From Streptomyces pilosus (lineage in GTDB: Bacteria > Actinomycetota > Actinomycetes > Streptomycetales > Streptomycetaceae): 64,000 nt of DNA. Under the pieces are notes generated by a model, which did not search any database, had not been told where the DNA came from, and saw only the letters and a list, made by a program, of their open reading frames with translations. The DNA is taken from positions 1 to 64,000 of the forward strand of contig NZ_BMTU01000002.1 of assembly GCF_014649835.1 (NCBI RefSeq). Reading direction: 5' to 3'. Made by a program: the position numbers and the translations under genes. Below are positions 16,216 to 23,343 of the stretch, one piece after another (the first letter of the stretch is position 1; each line of letters starts with the position of its first letter).

Positions 16216-17310
16216 TCACCGGGCAAAGGTGAGGACCGGCTTGACCACGCTGCCGTCCTCCATGGCGGCCACGGCGGCGCCGATCTCCTCGAACGGAAAC
16301 GTGGTGACCAGCCGCTCCAGGGGGAACAGGCCACGCCGGTACAGCCCGATCAGCTCGGGGACGAAGCGGCCGGGATCGGAGTCCCCCTCGAGCACCCCGT
16401 GGACGCGGACACCCTTGGCGAGCAGGCCCATCACGTCGAACGTCACCTCGCCGCCCAGGCCGAGCAGGGCGACGTCACCGCGCGGACGCAGGGCGCCGAC
16501 GGCCCTGCGGGCCATCTCCGGACGGCCGGTGGTCTCGACGACGTGGTGCGCGCCACCGCCGGTCAGGTCCCGCAGCGCCGCCACCAGACCGTCCCCGGGA
16601 GCCAGCGCGGCCGTGGCGCCGAGCCCGGTGGCGAGGGCGCGGCGTGAGGCGACCGGATCGACGGCCACCACCGGGTCGCAGCCCGCGGCCACCGCCGCCA
16701 TCAGGGCGCTCAGCCCGACCCCGCCCGCGCCCATGACGACCAGCGAGGAGCCCGGCGCGGGACGCAGCCGGTTGAGCACGGTGCCCGCGCCCGTCTGACC
16801 GCTGCAGCCCAGTGGCGCGGCGACCGCGGCCGGCAGGCCGGAGGGCACGGCGATCACGCCGCGCTGGTGGACGACGGCGTGCGTGGCGAAGCTGGACTGG
16901 CCGAAGAAGCCGGCGTGCAGGGGTTCACCGCCCAGGGAGAGGGCCGTGGTGCCGTCGGGCCGTCCCCCGGAGAAGTTCAGGGCGTGCGCGGCGTGGCAGT
17001 AGGCCGGGTGGTCCGCCGCGCACTGCTCGCAGACCCCGCAACTGGCGAAGGTGAGACAGACGTGGTCCCCCGGTGCGACGGCGGTCACCTCGGCGCCCAC
17101 CGCCTCCACCCTCCCGGCGCCCTCGTGACCGAAGACCATCGGGGTGAGCCGGCGGGGCCAGGTGTCCCGCATCCCCAGGTCGGTGTGACAGATGCCGGCC
17201 GCGGTCATCCGCACCAGGACCTCGCACGCCCGGGGTTCCTCCAGATCCACGTCCCGGACGGTGAACGGGGCGCCCGGTGCCCCTGCGACAGCGGCCCGGA
17301 CACGCCTCAC
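16216..17310 (-). CDS. Zinc-dependent alcohol dehydrogenase (class III/aryl-alcohol type)
   Basis: A 364-residue medium-chain dehydrogenase. The catalytic zinc motif GICHTDLGMRD (Cys near residue 39) and GHEGAGRVEAVG are present. The four-Cys structural zinc loop (CGVCEQCAADHPAYC) and the Rossmann motif GAGGVGLSALMA follow. It oxidises alcohols or reduces aldehydes with NAD(H). The start is GTG 17310, whose GTGA overlaps the TGA of the DUF4334 gene, giving translational coupling; a longer frame upstream is a shadow. With the DUF4334 and double-TetR genes it may form one operon. Substrate is unknown; the closest families act on benzyl or terpenoid alcohols. Confidence 0.9.
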   Translation of the reverse strand: MRRVRAAVAGAPGAPFTVRDVDLEEPRACEVLVRMTAAGICHTDLGMRDTWPRRLTPMVFGHEGAGRVEAVGAEVTAVAPGDHVCLTFASCGVCEQCAADHPAYCHAAHALNFSGGRPDGTTALSLGGEPLHAGFFGQSSFATHAVVHQRGVIAVPSGLPAAVAAPLGCSGQTGAGTVLNRLRPAPGSSLVVMGAGGVGLSALMAAVAAGCDPVVAVDPVASRRALATGLGATAALAPGDGLVAALRDLTGGGAHHVVETTGRPEMARRAVGALRPRGDVALLGLGGEVTFDVMGLLAKGVRVHGVLEGDSDPGRFVPELIGLYRRGLFPLERLVTTFPFEEIGAAVAAMEDGSVVKPVLTFAR

Positions 17311-17810
17311 GAATCCTCTCCGGAGCGGGCCTGCGGCGCCCCGGTGACGCGCTCGAGGAAGAAGTAGTAGAACGGGCCCTCCGGCGGAACGCCCTTGGCG
17401 TTCATGATGCCCATCAGCGTGGTCCCGTCGACCCGCTTGAAGTGGTCGAGGACGGGCTGGCCGTCGTAGACCATCGTGGCCGTCGTCTCGCCGCGGAACT
17501 CGACGGTCCACAGACTGGCCTCGCCCTTGCCGAGTTCGCGGTTCGAGTACAGCTCGCCCTTCGCGTCCCGGCACATCAGCGGCTGGACGTCGTCCACGGC
17601 GGCGAACGTCTTGCCGTACCAGTCGACCTTCGCCAGCGCGCCGTTGAGGGGGTGCCCGGTGGCGAACTCGCCGCCCTTCCACTCACCGAGGATCTCCTCG
17701 GGCCGGACGGTGGTCAACGCCGCCCAGACGTCGTCCAGTTCGGAAGGATCGACCGGGCCGTCCTGCTCCCGGAGCCGGCTGAACCGCTCGCGGGCCTCGA
17801 GCACGTCCAT
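17307..17810 (-). CDS. DUF4334 / GXWXG-domain protein
   Basis: A 167-residue protein with the N-terminal GXWXG domain (ILGEWKGGEFATGHPLNG, about residues 38-57) and a C-terminal DUF4334 domain (GEASLWTVEFRGETTATMVY; HFKRVDGTTLMGIMNAKG). These proteins are small beta-barrels of unknown function, often next to oxidoreductases. The start is ATG 17810 with AGAGGA 8 bp upstream; a GTG 30 bp further up is possible. It is coupled to the downstream alcohol dehydrogenase by a 4-nt overlap, pointing to a common pathway, perhaps carrying a hydrophobic substrate. Confidence 0.82.
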   Translation of the reverse strand: MDVLEARERFSRLREQDGPVDPSELDDVWAALTTVRPEEILGEWKGGEFATGHPLNGALAKVDWYGKTFAAVDDVQPLMCRDAKGELYSNRELGKGEASLWTVEFRGETTATMVYDGQPVLDHFKRVDGTTLMGIMNAKGVPPEGPFYYFFLERVTGAPQARSGEDS

Positions 17811-17978
17811 GCGGAGAATCCTCTCGTCGGTGCGGGACACGGGACGCCGTCGTCCTTAGCGGACGTTCAGGAGGATCCCGTCGCAGGCCCCTCCCGCGGG
17901 CCACTCTCCCGGTGCGCAGCCCAGAAGACAAGGGTGGGGTGGGGAGTTCACCGTCCGAATCCTCCTGTCGGGCTCCCT

Positions 17979-17992
17979 AGTGAACGCTCAGT
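17979..17992. promoter_or_regulatory. Candidate TetR-type operator upstream of the DUF4334 operon
   Basis: AGTGAACGCTCAGT is an imperfect palindrome (10 of 14 positions symmetric) of the TGAxCGxTCA kind seen at TetR-family operators. It lies about 170 bp upstream of the DUF4334 start. The double TetR encoded in the same block is the obvious candidate binder. Confidence 0.35.
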
Positions 17993-18022
17993 AAGCGATC
18001 CACGCGGGGGAGCTCCCGGCGT

Positions 18023-18625
18023 TCAGGACCGCTGTCCCGCGTCGGCGTCGGTGTCGGTGTCGGCGTCCGCGGTACCGCGACGGGCGGCGCGGCGCCGCAG
18101 CACGAGCGGCAGGGCGTACCAGCACAGTCCGAACCACAGCATGACCGCGCCCGCGAGTATCTCGGCGAGGACCCCGGGGATCACGACGCGCAGGATCAGC
18201 AGGAGCGTGCAGCCGATGGTCAGCGCGAGGAGGACCATGCCGCACATCATCAGGCGTCCGGCGGCCTCCACCAGGTCGTCCTTCATCCGCTGGCCGGACA
18301 GGAAGCGGTGGATGGAGACCGGGGCTATGAGGGAGCCCGTGGCCGACGCGCCGAGCACCACGGTGATGACGTAGACGACCCGGTCGAACGTCCCCAGCTC
18401 CCGGAACAACGGGGTGAAGGCCACGCTGAGCAGGAAGCCGAAGAGGATCTGCACGCCCGTCTGCGTGACCCTCGTCTCCTGCAGGATCTCGTTCCAGCGC
18501 CGGTTGACCCGCTCGCGCGGCGTCTCGGGGTCCTCGTCACGGTGTTCCGGTCTGTGCTTGTCGTCATGTGCGCAGCAGGCGGTGTCATTTCCCGCCGTGC
18601 CGGCCGGCTGCTCCGTCATGGTCAT
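18023..18625 (-). CDS. DUF6328-type membrane protein
   Basis: A 200-residue protein with a soluble N-terminus rich in His, Asp and Glu (residues 1-45), then four predicted membrane helices: about 57-75 (QILFGFLLSVAFTPLFREL), 82-105, 120-145 and 148-170. The core ETRVTQTGVQILFGFLLSVA matches DUF6328, widespread in actinomycetes and of unknown function. The C-terminus ends in a short DADTDTDADA repeat. The start is ATG 18625 with GGGAGGA upstream. It stands alone on the minus strand. No catalytic residues are visible. Confidence 0.75.
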   Translation of the reverse strand: MTMTEQPAGTAGNDTACCAHDDKHRPEHRDEDPETPRERVNRRWNEILQETRVTQTGVQILFGFLLSVAFTPLFRELGTFDRVVYVITVVLGASATGSLIAPVSIHRFLSGQRMKDDLVEAAGRLMMCGMVLLALTIGCTLLLILRVVIPGVLAEILAGAVMLWFGLCWYALPLVLRRRAARRGTADADTDTDADAGQRS

Positions 18626-18683
18626 GGCGTCCTCCCGAATCCCAGGCAGACCGCTTGCCCCGTGCGGGGCACTTGCATGCAGG

Positions 18684-18992
18684 TCACGGCCGGGGGTTCG
18701 TACGGCGCCACCGGGGACGGGCGTCGCCGCCGCGGCGTCCCGCGACCGAGGCGCAGCGAGGGCACAGCCGCTGGACACGGTCCGCGGCTCCGCCGGATTC
18801 GGGAAGGACGTCCTGCCAGACCACATGAGGGAAGCGGATCAGTTGCGAACGGCTCAGCGACAGTCCGCACACGGTCTGGTTCAGGCCGGGTTCCCAGGCG
18901 TGCGCCTCGCCCGCCGGCAGCCGGCGGCGCCCCTCCTCGTGGTCCGTCCACTGACCGCCGGCGGCCACGGCGTACTTCTTCACACGTGCCAT
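18684..18992 (-). CDS. Small Streptomyces protein with a CxxC element, function unknown
   Basis: A 102-residue protein beginning MARVKKYAVAAGGQWTDHEE. It has a single Cys in QTVCGLSLSRSQLIR and a CPRC pair near residue 81, so three cysteines could form part of a zinc ribbon. The C-terminal 20 residues are Arg-rich, suggesting nucleic-acid contact. AGGAGG precedes ATG 18992 by 9 bp. It is divergent from the DEAD-box helicase gene across a 350-bp gap. I do not recognise a named family. Confidence 0.65.
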   Translation of the reverse strand: MARVKKYAVAAGGQWTDHEEGRRRLPAGEAHAWEPGLNQTVCGLSLSRSQLIRFPHVVWQDVLPESGGAADRVQRLCPRCASVAGRRGGDARPRWRRTNPRP

Positions 18993-19342
18993 GGGGTTCC
19001 ACCTCCTGGTCGTCCGTGGTACCCGCACCGCCGGGCGCCACTCGGGCCCGGGCGGCCTGCGACCTCGGCCTCCAGCGGTTCCAGCCGGCCGTGCTCCCGC
19101 TCGGAGTGGGCGGGACAGCGGACGGACCGGCGCTGCGCCTCCGCGTCGCGCGCCGTGAGCGTCTCCGTGACGGCGCACGTACCGGATGTCGAGATGTCGA
19201 CACTTGGTCCTGAGCCGCGTGCTAGTCTCATGCGTTTGCGTGGTCGTCGCGGTGGGGTCTCTTCCTGTCCGGTTCCGCCTGGAGGCGGGCCGGCCGACCC
19301 TGCCGGGCCTTCCTCGGTACGTTCTCTCGCGGAAGGCTCTCC
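18993..19342. other. Intergenic region upstream of the RNA helicase gene
   Basis: No gene was found. The palindrome TGTCGACA (19195-19202) and a TAGTCT hexamer (19223-19228) lie about 115-150 bp before the helicase start. A long 5' leader, common for cold-induced helicases, is possible but the promoter is not clear. Confidence 0.4.
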
Positions 19343-20758
19343 ATGACGCACCCCGATGACTCCACCACCACCCACGGCACCCCCGCCGGACCCGAGGCCA
19401 CGAACCCGGCGCTGCCTCCGGCCGCTTCCTTCGCGGACCTGGCCCTGCCGGCGGCGGTGCTGCGGACGCTGAGCGGCCTCGGGGTGCGCGAACCCTTCCC
19501 GATCCAGGCCGCCACCCTGCCCGACGCCCTCGAGGGGCGCGACGTCCTGGGGCGCGGGCGTACCGGATCGGGGAAGACCCTCGCCTTCGGCCTGCCGCTG
19601 CTGGCCCGTACGGCCGGGCGGCGTGCCGAACCGAAGCAGCCGCTCGCCCTGGTCCTCGTGCCCACACGGGAACTGGCCCAGCAGGTCAGCGCGGCACTGA
19701 CGCCGTACGCCGAAACACTGCGGCTGCGGACGGTCACGGTCGTCGGCGGCATGTCGATCGGCCGTCAGGCCGCCGCGCTGCGCCAGGGCGCCGAGGTGGT
19801 CGTCGCCACCCCCGGACGCCTGCACGACCTGGTCGAACGCAACGCCTGCCGCCTGGGACGGGTCAGGATCACCGTGCTCGACGAGGCCGACCAGATGTGC
19901 GACCTGGGTTTCCTGCCGCAGGTCGTCGAGGTGCTCGACCAGGTCGCCCCCGACGGTCAGCGGATGCTGTTCTCGGCCACCCTGGACCGCGACGTCGACG
20001 GGTTGGTCCGCCGGTACCTCCACGACCCCGTCGTGCACGCGGCCGAGGAGCCCCGGGGCACGGTCTCCACGATGGAGCACCACGTCCTGGTCGTCCACGG
20101 CCCCGACCGCTACGCCGTCACCACGGAGATCGCCGCCCGTGACGGGCGCGTCCTGATGTTCCTCGACACCAAGCACGCCGTGGACCGGCTCACCGGTCAT
20201 CTGCGGGCCAGTGGTGTGCACGCCGCGGCCCTGCACAGCGGCAAGTCCCAGCCGCAACGCACGCGGACCCTGGCGCAGTTCAGGAACGGCCAGGTGACCG
20301 TGCTGGTGGCGACCAACGTCGCCGCCCGCGGGCTGCACGTCGACGACCTCGACCTCGTGGTCAACGTCGACCCGCCCACCGACCCCAAGGACTACGTGCA
20401 CCGGGCGGGCCGCACGGCTCGCGCCGGTGCGTCCGGCCGCGTGGTCACGCTGGTGCCGGCGGACCTGCGCCGCGAGACGAGCCGGATGCTGGCCGATGCC
20501 GGCATCGAGGCGACCGTCACCAAGGTGCGGTCGGGCGAGGCCGAGCTGAGCCGGATCACCGGTGCCAGGACTCCCTCCGGCACGCCCCTCGACGGCGGGC
20601 CCGCCGCACCCCGGCCCAAGAACACCCACGCGCCCTTCCGCGGTCTCGGGACCACCAGGGGCACCCCCCGCGCCGCCGGGGGCACCTCCCGCAAGGCCGG
20701 CGAAGCGCGCAGGCTCGCCGAGGCCCGCCAGGCGGCCCGTGTACGTCGCGGCGGCTGA
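19343..20758 (+). CDS. DEAD-box ATP-dependent RNA helicase
   Basis: A 471-residue helicase that unwinds RNA secondary structure. The motifs appear in order: Q-motif region FPIQAATLPDALEG, motif I GRTGSGKT, Ia PTREL, Ib TPGR, II DEAD (VLDEADQM), III SAT, V ATNVAARG and VI HRAGRTAR. An unstructured Gly/Ala/Arg-rich tail of about 90 residues follows the core. The start is ATG 19343, preceded by GGAAGG. The DUF5302 gene follows 107 bp downstream on the same strand. A role in cold adaptation or ribosome assembly is the family expectation, not shown here. Confidence 0.92.
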   Translation: MTHPDDSTTTHGTPAGPEATNPALPPAASFADLALPAAVLRTLSGLGVREPFPIQAATLPDALEGRDVLGRGRTGSGKTLAFGLPLLARTAGRRAEPKQPLALVLVPTRELAQQVSAALTPYAETLRLRTVTVVGGMSIGRQAAALRQGAEVVVATPGRLHDLVERNACRLGRVRITVLDEADQMCDLGFLPQVVEVLDQVAPDGQRMLFSATLDRDVDGLVRRYLHDPVVHAAEEPRGTVSTMEHHVLVVHGPDRYAVTTEIAARDGRVLMFLDTKHAVDRLTGHLRASGVHAAALHSGKSQPQRTRTLAQFRNGQVTVLVATNVAARGLHVDDLDLVVNVDPPTDPKDYVHRAGRTARAGASGRVVTLVPADLRRETSRMLADAGIEATVTKVRSGEAELSRITGARTPSGTPLDGGPAAPRPKNTHAPFRGLGTTRGTPRAAGGTSRKAGEARRLAEARQAARVRRGG

Positions 20759-20865
20759 GGACCGTCCCCCGGGACACCCCGGAGGCGAAAGTCGGTGCCC
20801 CGCACCCCGCCCGGCATGACAAGCTGTGCCCGCCCACTCCCGAACCCCGAACCCAGGAGGTCACC

Positions 20866-21108
20866 ATGACCGCAGAGCCCACCCCCGCCGAAGGTTCGGA
20901 GCCCGCTTCCTCCGAGACGTCCCCGCTCACGCCGGACACCGACGGCAACTACGACCTCAAGCGCAAGTTCCGTGAGGCACTGGCGCGCAAGCGCGGTGCG
21001 CAGGCGGAGGCGGCCGACGCGGCCGCCAACCCGAACGCGTCGAAGGTCCGTGCGGCGCACGGACCGGCCGGGCAGCAGAGGTCGTTCCGGCGCAAGAGCG
21101 GCGGCTGA
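20866..21108 (+). CDS. DUF5302 domain protein
   Basis: An 80-residue hydrophilic protein with the signature NYDLKRKFREALARKRGAQA in the centre and a basic C-terminus (RSFRRKSGG). This is the DUF5302 family, small actinobacterial proteins of unknown function. The acidic N-terminal half (GSEPASSETSPLTPDTDG) looks disordered. AGGAGG precedes the ATG. Location behind an RNA helicase and the basic tail suggest nucleic-acid association, which is inference. Confidence 0.8.
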   Translation: MTAEPTPAEGSEPASSETSPLTPDTDGNYDLKRKFREALARKRGAQAEAADAAANPNASKVRAAHGPAGQQRSFRRKSGG

Positions 21109-21160
21109 GCCGTCCGGTCGCGCGGTCCGGGGTGCGGCCCGGCCCGCGGGCCCTCGCCCG

Positions 21161-21844
21161 TCACGCGACCGTGGCCACGCCGATGCCCATGGCGATGAAC
21201 AGCCAGCCGGTGGTCAGTTCCCAGCGGTGGCGGATCGCCGGCCGGGCCAGCAGGGCGCGCAGGCGGGCGGCCACGGTCACCAGGGCGAACCAGTAGACGA
21301 CGCCGACGGCGACGTCGAGGATGCCGAGGAAGAAGATCTGCGCGGCCATGGAGCCGCCGCCGTCCACGAACTGCGGCAGGACGCTGAGGAAGAACAGCGC
21401 GGCCTTGGGATTGAGCACGTTGGTGAGGAAGCCCTCGGTGAAGCCGGTCCGCCACCGGGTCCGGGCGGGCGCCCGGAGCGCCGGAGGGCCGGCCGGCCCG
21501 GCTGCCTCCGCCTCCGCCTCCGCCTCCGCCTCGGGGGAGGCCGTCCCCGTCCCGCTCCGCCGGGCGCGGGCGGCGAGGACCGCCCGGACGCCCAGGTAGA
21601 CCAGATAGGCCGCTCCCGACAGTCTGATCGCGTCGTACACCATGGGGGAGCGGGTGGCGACCACCGACAGGCCCGCGGCGGCGGCGAGCATGTGCACGCA
21701 CAACCCCGCCTGGGCGCCCAGCGCGGCGGCGCGGCCCTTCGAGGGGTGCTCGGCCGCCGACCTGACCACCACGAGGAAGTCGGGTCCGGGGACCAGGTAG
21801 GCCACCAGCACCACGCCGAGGAAACCGATCAGGTCGGCCGACAT
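21161..21844 (-). CDS. LysE/RhtB-family amino-acid exporter
   Basis: A 227-residue membrane protein of the LysE/RhtB family, which exports amino acids or homoserine lactone-like compounds. The N-terminal signature VAYLVPGPDFLVVVRSA (about residues 14-30) is the conserved GPxxxxV region, and NPKAALFFLSVLPQFV is the second family motif. Six membrane helices are expected. A Glu-Ala repeat (EAEAEAEAEAA) from GCCTCC hexamer repeats lies in the cytoplasmic loop near residue 105. The start is ATG 21844; the longer upstream reading has no family similarity. Its substrate is unknown. Confidence 0.85.
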   Translation of the reverse strand: MSADLIGFLGVVLVAYLVPGPDFLVVVRSAAEHPSKGRAAALGAQAGLCVHMLAAAAGLSVVATRSPMVYDAIRLSGAAYLVYLGVRAVLAARARRSGTGTASPEAEAEAEAEAAGPAGPPALRAPARTRWRTGFTEGFLTNVLNPKAALFFLSVLPQFVDGGGSMAAQIFFLGILDVAVGVVYWFALVTVAARLRALLARPAIRHRWELTTGWLFIAMGIGVATVA

Positions 21845-22298
21845 CCGCTCTCCGCTTCCCCTCCCCGGGCCCCGGCAGGGCGCGTTCACGTGGCAACGGC
21901 CGCCCCACGGCCCCGGGGTGGAACTCTCCGACCTCGAACACCGTTGGTTCGAGCAGTAGTCGGGTCGGCGGCCGGATTCCCTGGATCGAGGCGGCCAACC
22001 ACGGCGCGAGGGACGTGACGGGGGGAGGAGGGCGGAGGGGTACCGCGGGGCGTCCACCCGGGGCGGCTCGCGGAGGGCTCGTTCACCATGATCTCTTCGC
22101 TGAGGCGAATTCGCTCCGAGCACTCAAGATCCATCCGAAAATAAGTCTGACAATGTGACAACTTGAGCCTCGCGTGATACCCTGCACACCGGTGAAAAAC
22201 CGACTGGCAGCTTGGCGGTTGTGCTTCGGGGGAAGCTGGCGAAAACGGCCGGTGCGCGCGGGCTTCTCCATGTTCTCAGTGAGACAAGGTGAGCAAGC
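21845..22298. other. Intergenic border region left of the macrolactam cluster
   Basis: No gene was recognised. It holds the LysE promoter side and, at the right, the probable promoter and about 110-nt leader of the methyltransferase gene. Base composition drops around 22085-22260, marking the cluster edge. Confidence 0.5.
22155..22183 (+). promoter_or_regulatory. Probable promoter of the N-methyltransferase gene
   Basis: -35 GTGACA (22155-22160), a 17-bp spacer and -10 TACCCT (22178-22183). It lies about 115 bp upstream of the TTG start. It lacks the TAGGGG boxes found at other cluster promoters. Confidence 0.45.
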
Positions 22299-23018
22299 TT
22301 GTATGACGACCAGTTCGCCGATGTATACGATCGGATCTACTGCGCCCTCTACGACTATGCCGACCATGCCGAGCTGATCGGGGGTCTGGCGCGGCAGCAT
22401 GTCGAGAGTCCCGTGAGTCTGCTGGACGTGGGGTGCGGCACGGGCGAACATTTGCGGTACCTCGCCAAACAATTCTCGGTGACCGGCGTGGATCTCTCGG
22501 AATCCATGGTCCGGTTGGCCCGCCGAAAGCTCGGGGACATCGCCGTTCATCAGGCCGACATGCGGGATTTCGATCTCGGCCGGACCTTCGACGTCGTGTG
22601 TTCGATGTACAGCTCGGTCGGATACCTGGGCGGCCCCGGGGAACTGCGCGCGGCGGTGGCGCGCATGGCCGCCCACATGGCCCCCGGCGGGGTGCTCGTC
22701 GTCGAACCCTGGATCCTCCGCGAGAAGTGGAACGGCGGTGTCCTGGCGCACGCCACGGTCGAGCACGAGGGCGTGACCATCTCCCGGATGGGGCACTGGC
22801 GCACCGAGGGCGACCGCTCCCAGGTGGACATGCACTACCTGGTCTCCGAGCCGGACGGCGTGCGCCACTTCGTCGACCACCAGGACCTCGCCCTGTACTC
22901 CCTGGAGGAGTACCAGGACGCCTTCGCCCGGGCGGGCCTGGAGGCGCGGCTGCTGCCGGCGGGGCGTGCGGACCGGGGAGTCTTCGTGGCCGTCCGGGCC
23001 GGGGCGCAGAGCGGCTGA
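22299..23018 (+). CDS. vinG: TDP-aminosugar N-methyltransferase (DesVI/TylM1/VinG family)
   Basis: A 239-residue SAM-dependent methyltransferase. The SAM motif LLDVGCGTGEHLRYLAKQF is at about residues 40-59, followed by HQADMRDFDLGRTFDVV and SMYSSVGYLGGPGELR. The last two are diagnostic of DesVI/TylM1 sugar N-methyltransferases. In a vicenisamine-type pathway it methylates the 4-amino group of the TDP-2,4,6-trideoxyhexose. The start is TTG 22299 with AAGGTGAG upstream; starting there gives the YDDQFADVYD N-terminus that matches the family, while the ATG at 22303 is out of frame. The gene is separated from the other sugar genes by about 14 kb. Confidence 0.85.
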   Translation: MYDDQFADVYDRIYCALYDYADHAELIGGLARQHVESPVSLLDVGCGTGEHLRYLAKQFSVTGVDLSESMVRLARRKLGDIAVHQADMRDFDLGRTFDVVCSMYSSVGYLGGPGELRAAVARMAAHMAPGGVLVVEPWILREKWNGGVLAHATVEHEGVTISRMGHWRTEGDRSQVDMHYLVSEPDGVRHFVDHQDLALYSLEEYQDAFARAGLEARLLPAGRADRGVFVAVRAGAQSG

Positions 23019-23043
23019 CCCTCTCTTTCTCCCAGCATGCCGT

Positions 23044-23071
23044 GGGCGGATCCGGACCGCCGGGTCCGCCC
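23044..23071 (+). terminator. Hairpin after the methyltransferase gene
   Basis: A 12-bp stem with one G-U pair (arms 23044-23055 and 23060-23071) around ACCG lies 26 bp past the methyltransferase stop. Confidence 0.6.
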
Positions 23072-23150
23072 GTGGGGGAGGCGTGCCCGTCGGCGGAGGA
23101 AGTCGGTGAACGCTGATTTCCCGGTGCCACGAAATCCCTTTTGCAAAACC

Positions 23151-23178
23151 TTGACGGAACGCTTGCGATTGGTAGAGC
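23151..23178 (+). promoter_or_regulatory. Possible promoter of the LAL regulator
   Basis: -35 TTGACG (23151-23156), a 16-bp spacer, then TAGAGC (23173-23178). It is about 165 bp upstream of the start codon. A second TTGACC at 23274 lies inside an inverted repeat nearer the gene and is an alternative. Confidence 0.35.
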
Positions 23179-23273
23179 ATCACGGTGTGTCACCGCAGTG
23201 CGGGGGTGCAATTACCGGCCGACGGGGTGTGCCGGCTTGCGCGCAAATCGAGAAGTGCGGGTGACCGGGTAGT

Positions 23274-23322
23274 TTGACCGCCGGGGCGAGTTGTGTCATG
23301 CACAGGGGAAACTCGCGGTCAA
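23274..23322 (+). promoter_or_regulatory. Bulged inverted repeat in the leader of the LAL regulator gene
   Basis: TTGACCG (23274-23280) and CGAGTT (23287-23292) pair with AACTCG (23310-23315) and CGGTCAA (23316-23322), with a 6-nt bulge CCGGGG on the left side. It ends 21 bp before the start codon. It could be an operator or an RNA structure affecting translation. Confidence 0.4.
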
Positions 23323-23343
23323 CAGGGGGACCACGGGAGAGAG

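Noticed and set aside
16216-17682. A 488-residue version of the alcohol dehydrogenase
   Set aside because: The extra N-terminal residues read through the DUF4334 gene in another frame; the GTGA overlap at 17307-17310 gives a normal-length enzyme.
22303-22377. ATG at 22303 as the start of the methyltransferase
   Set aside because: It is out of frame with the SAM-binding motif; the TTG at 22299 gives the family N-terminus.
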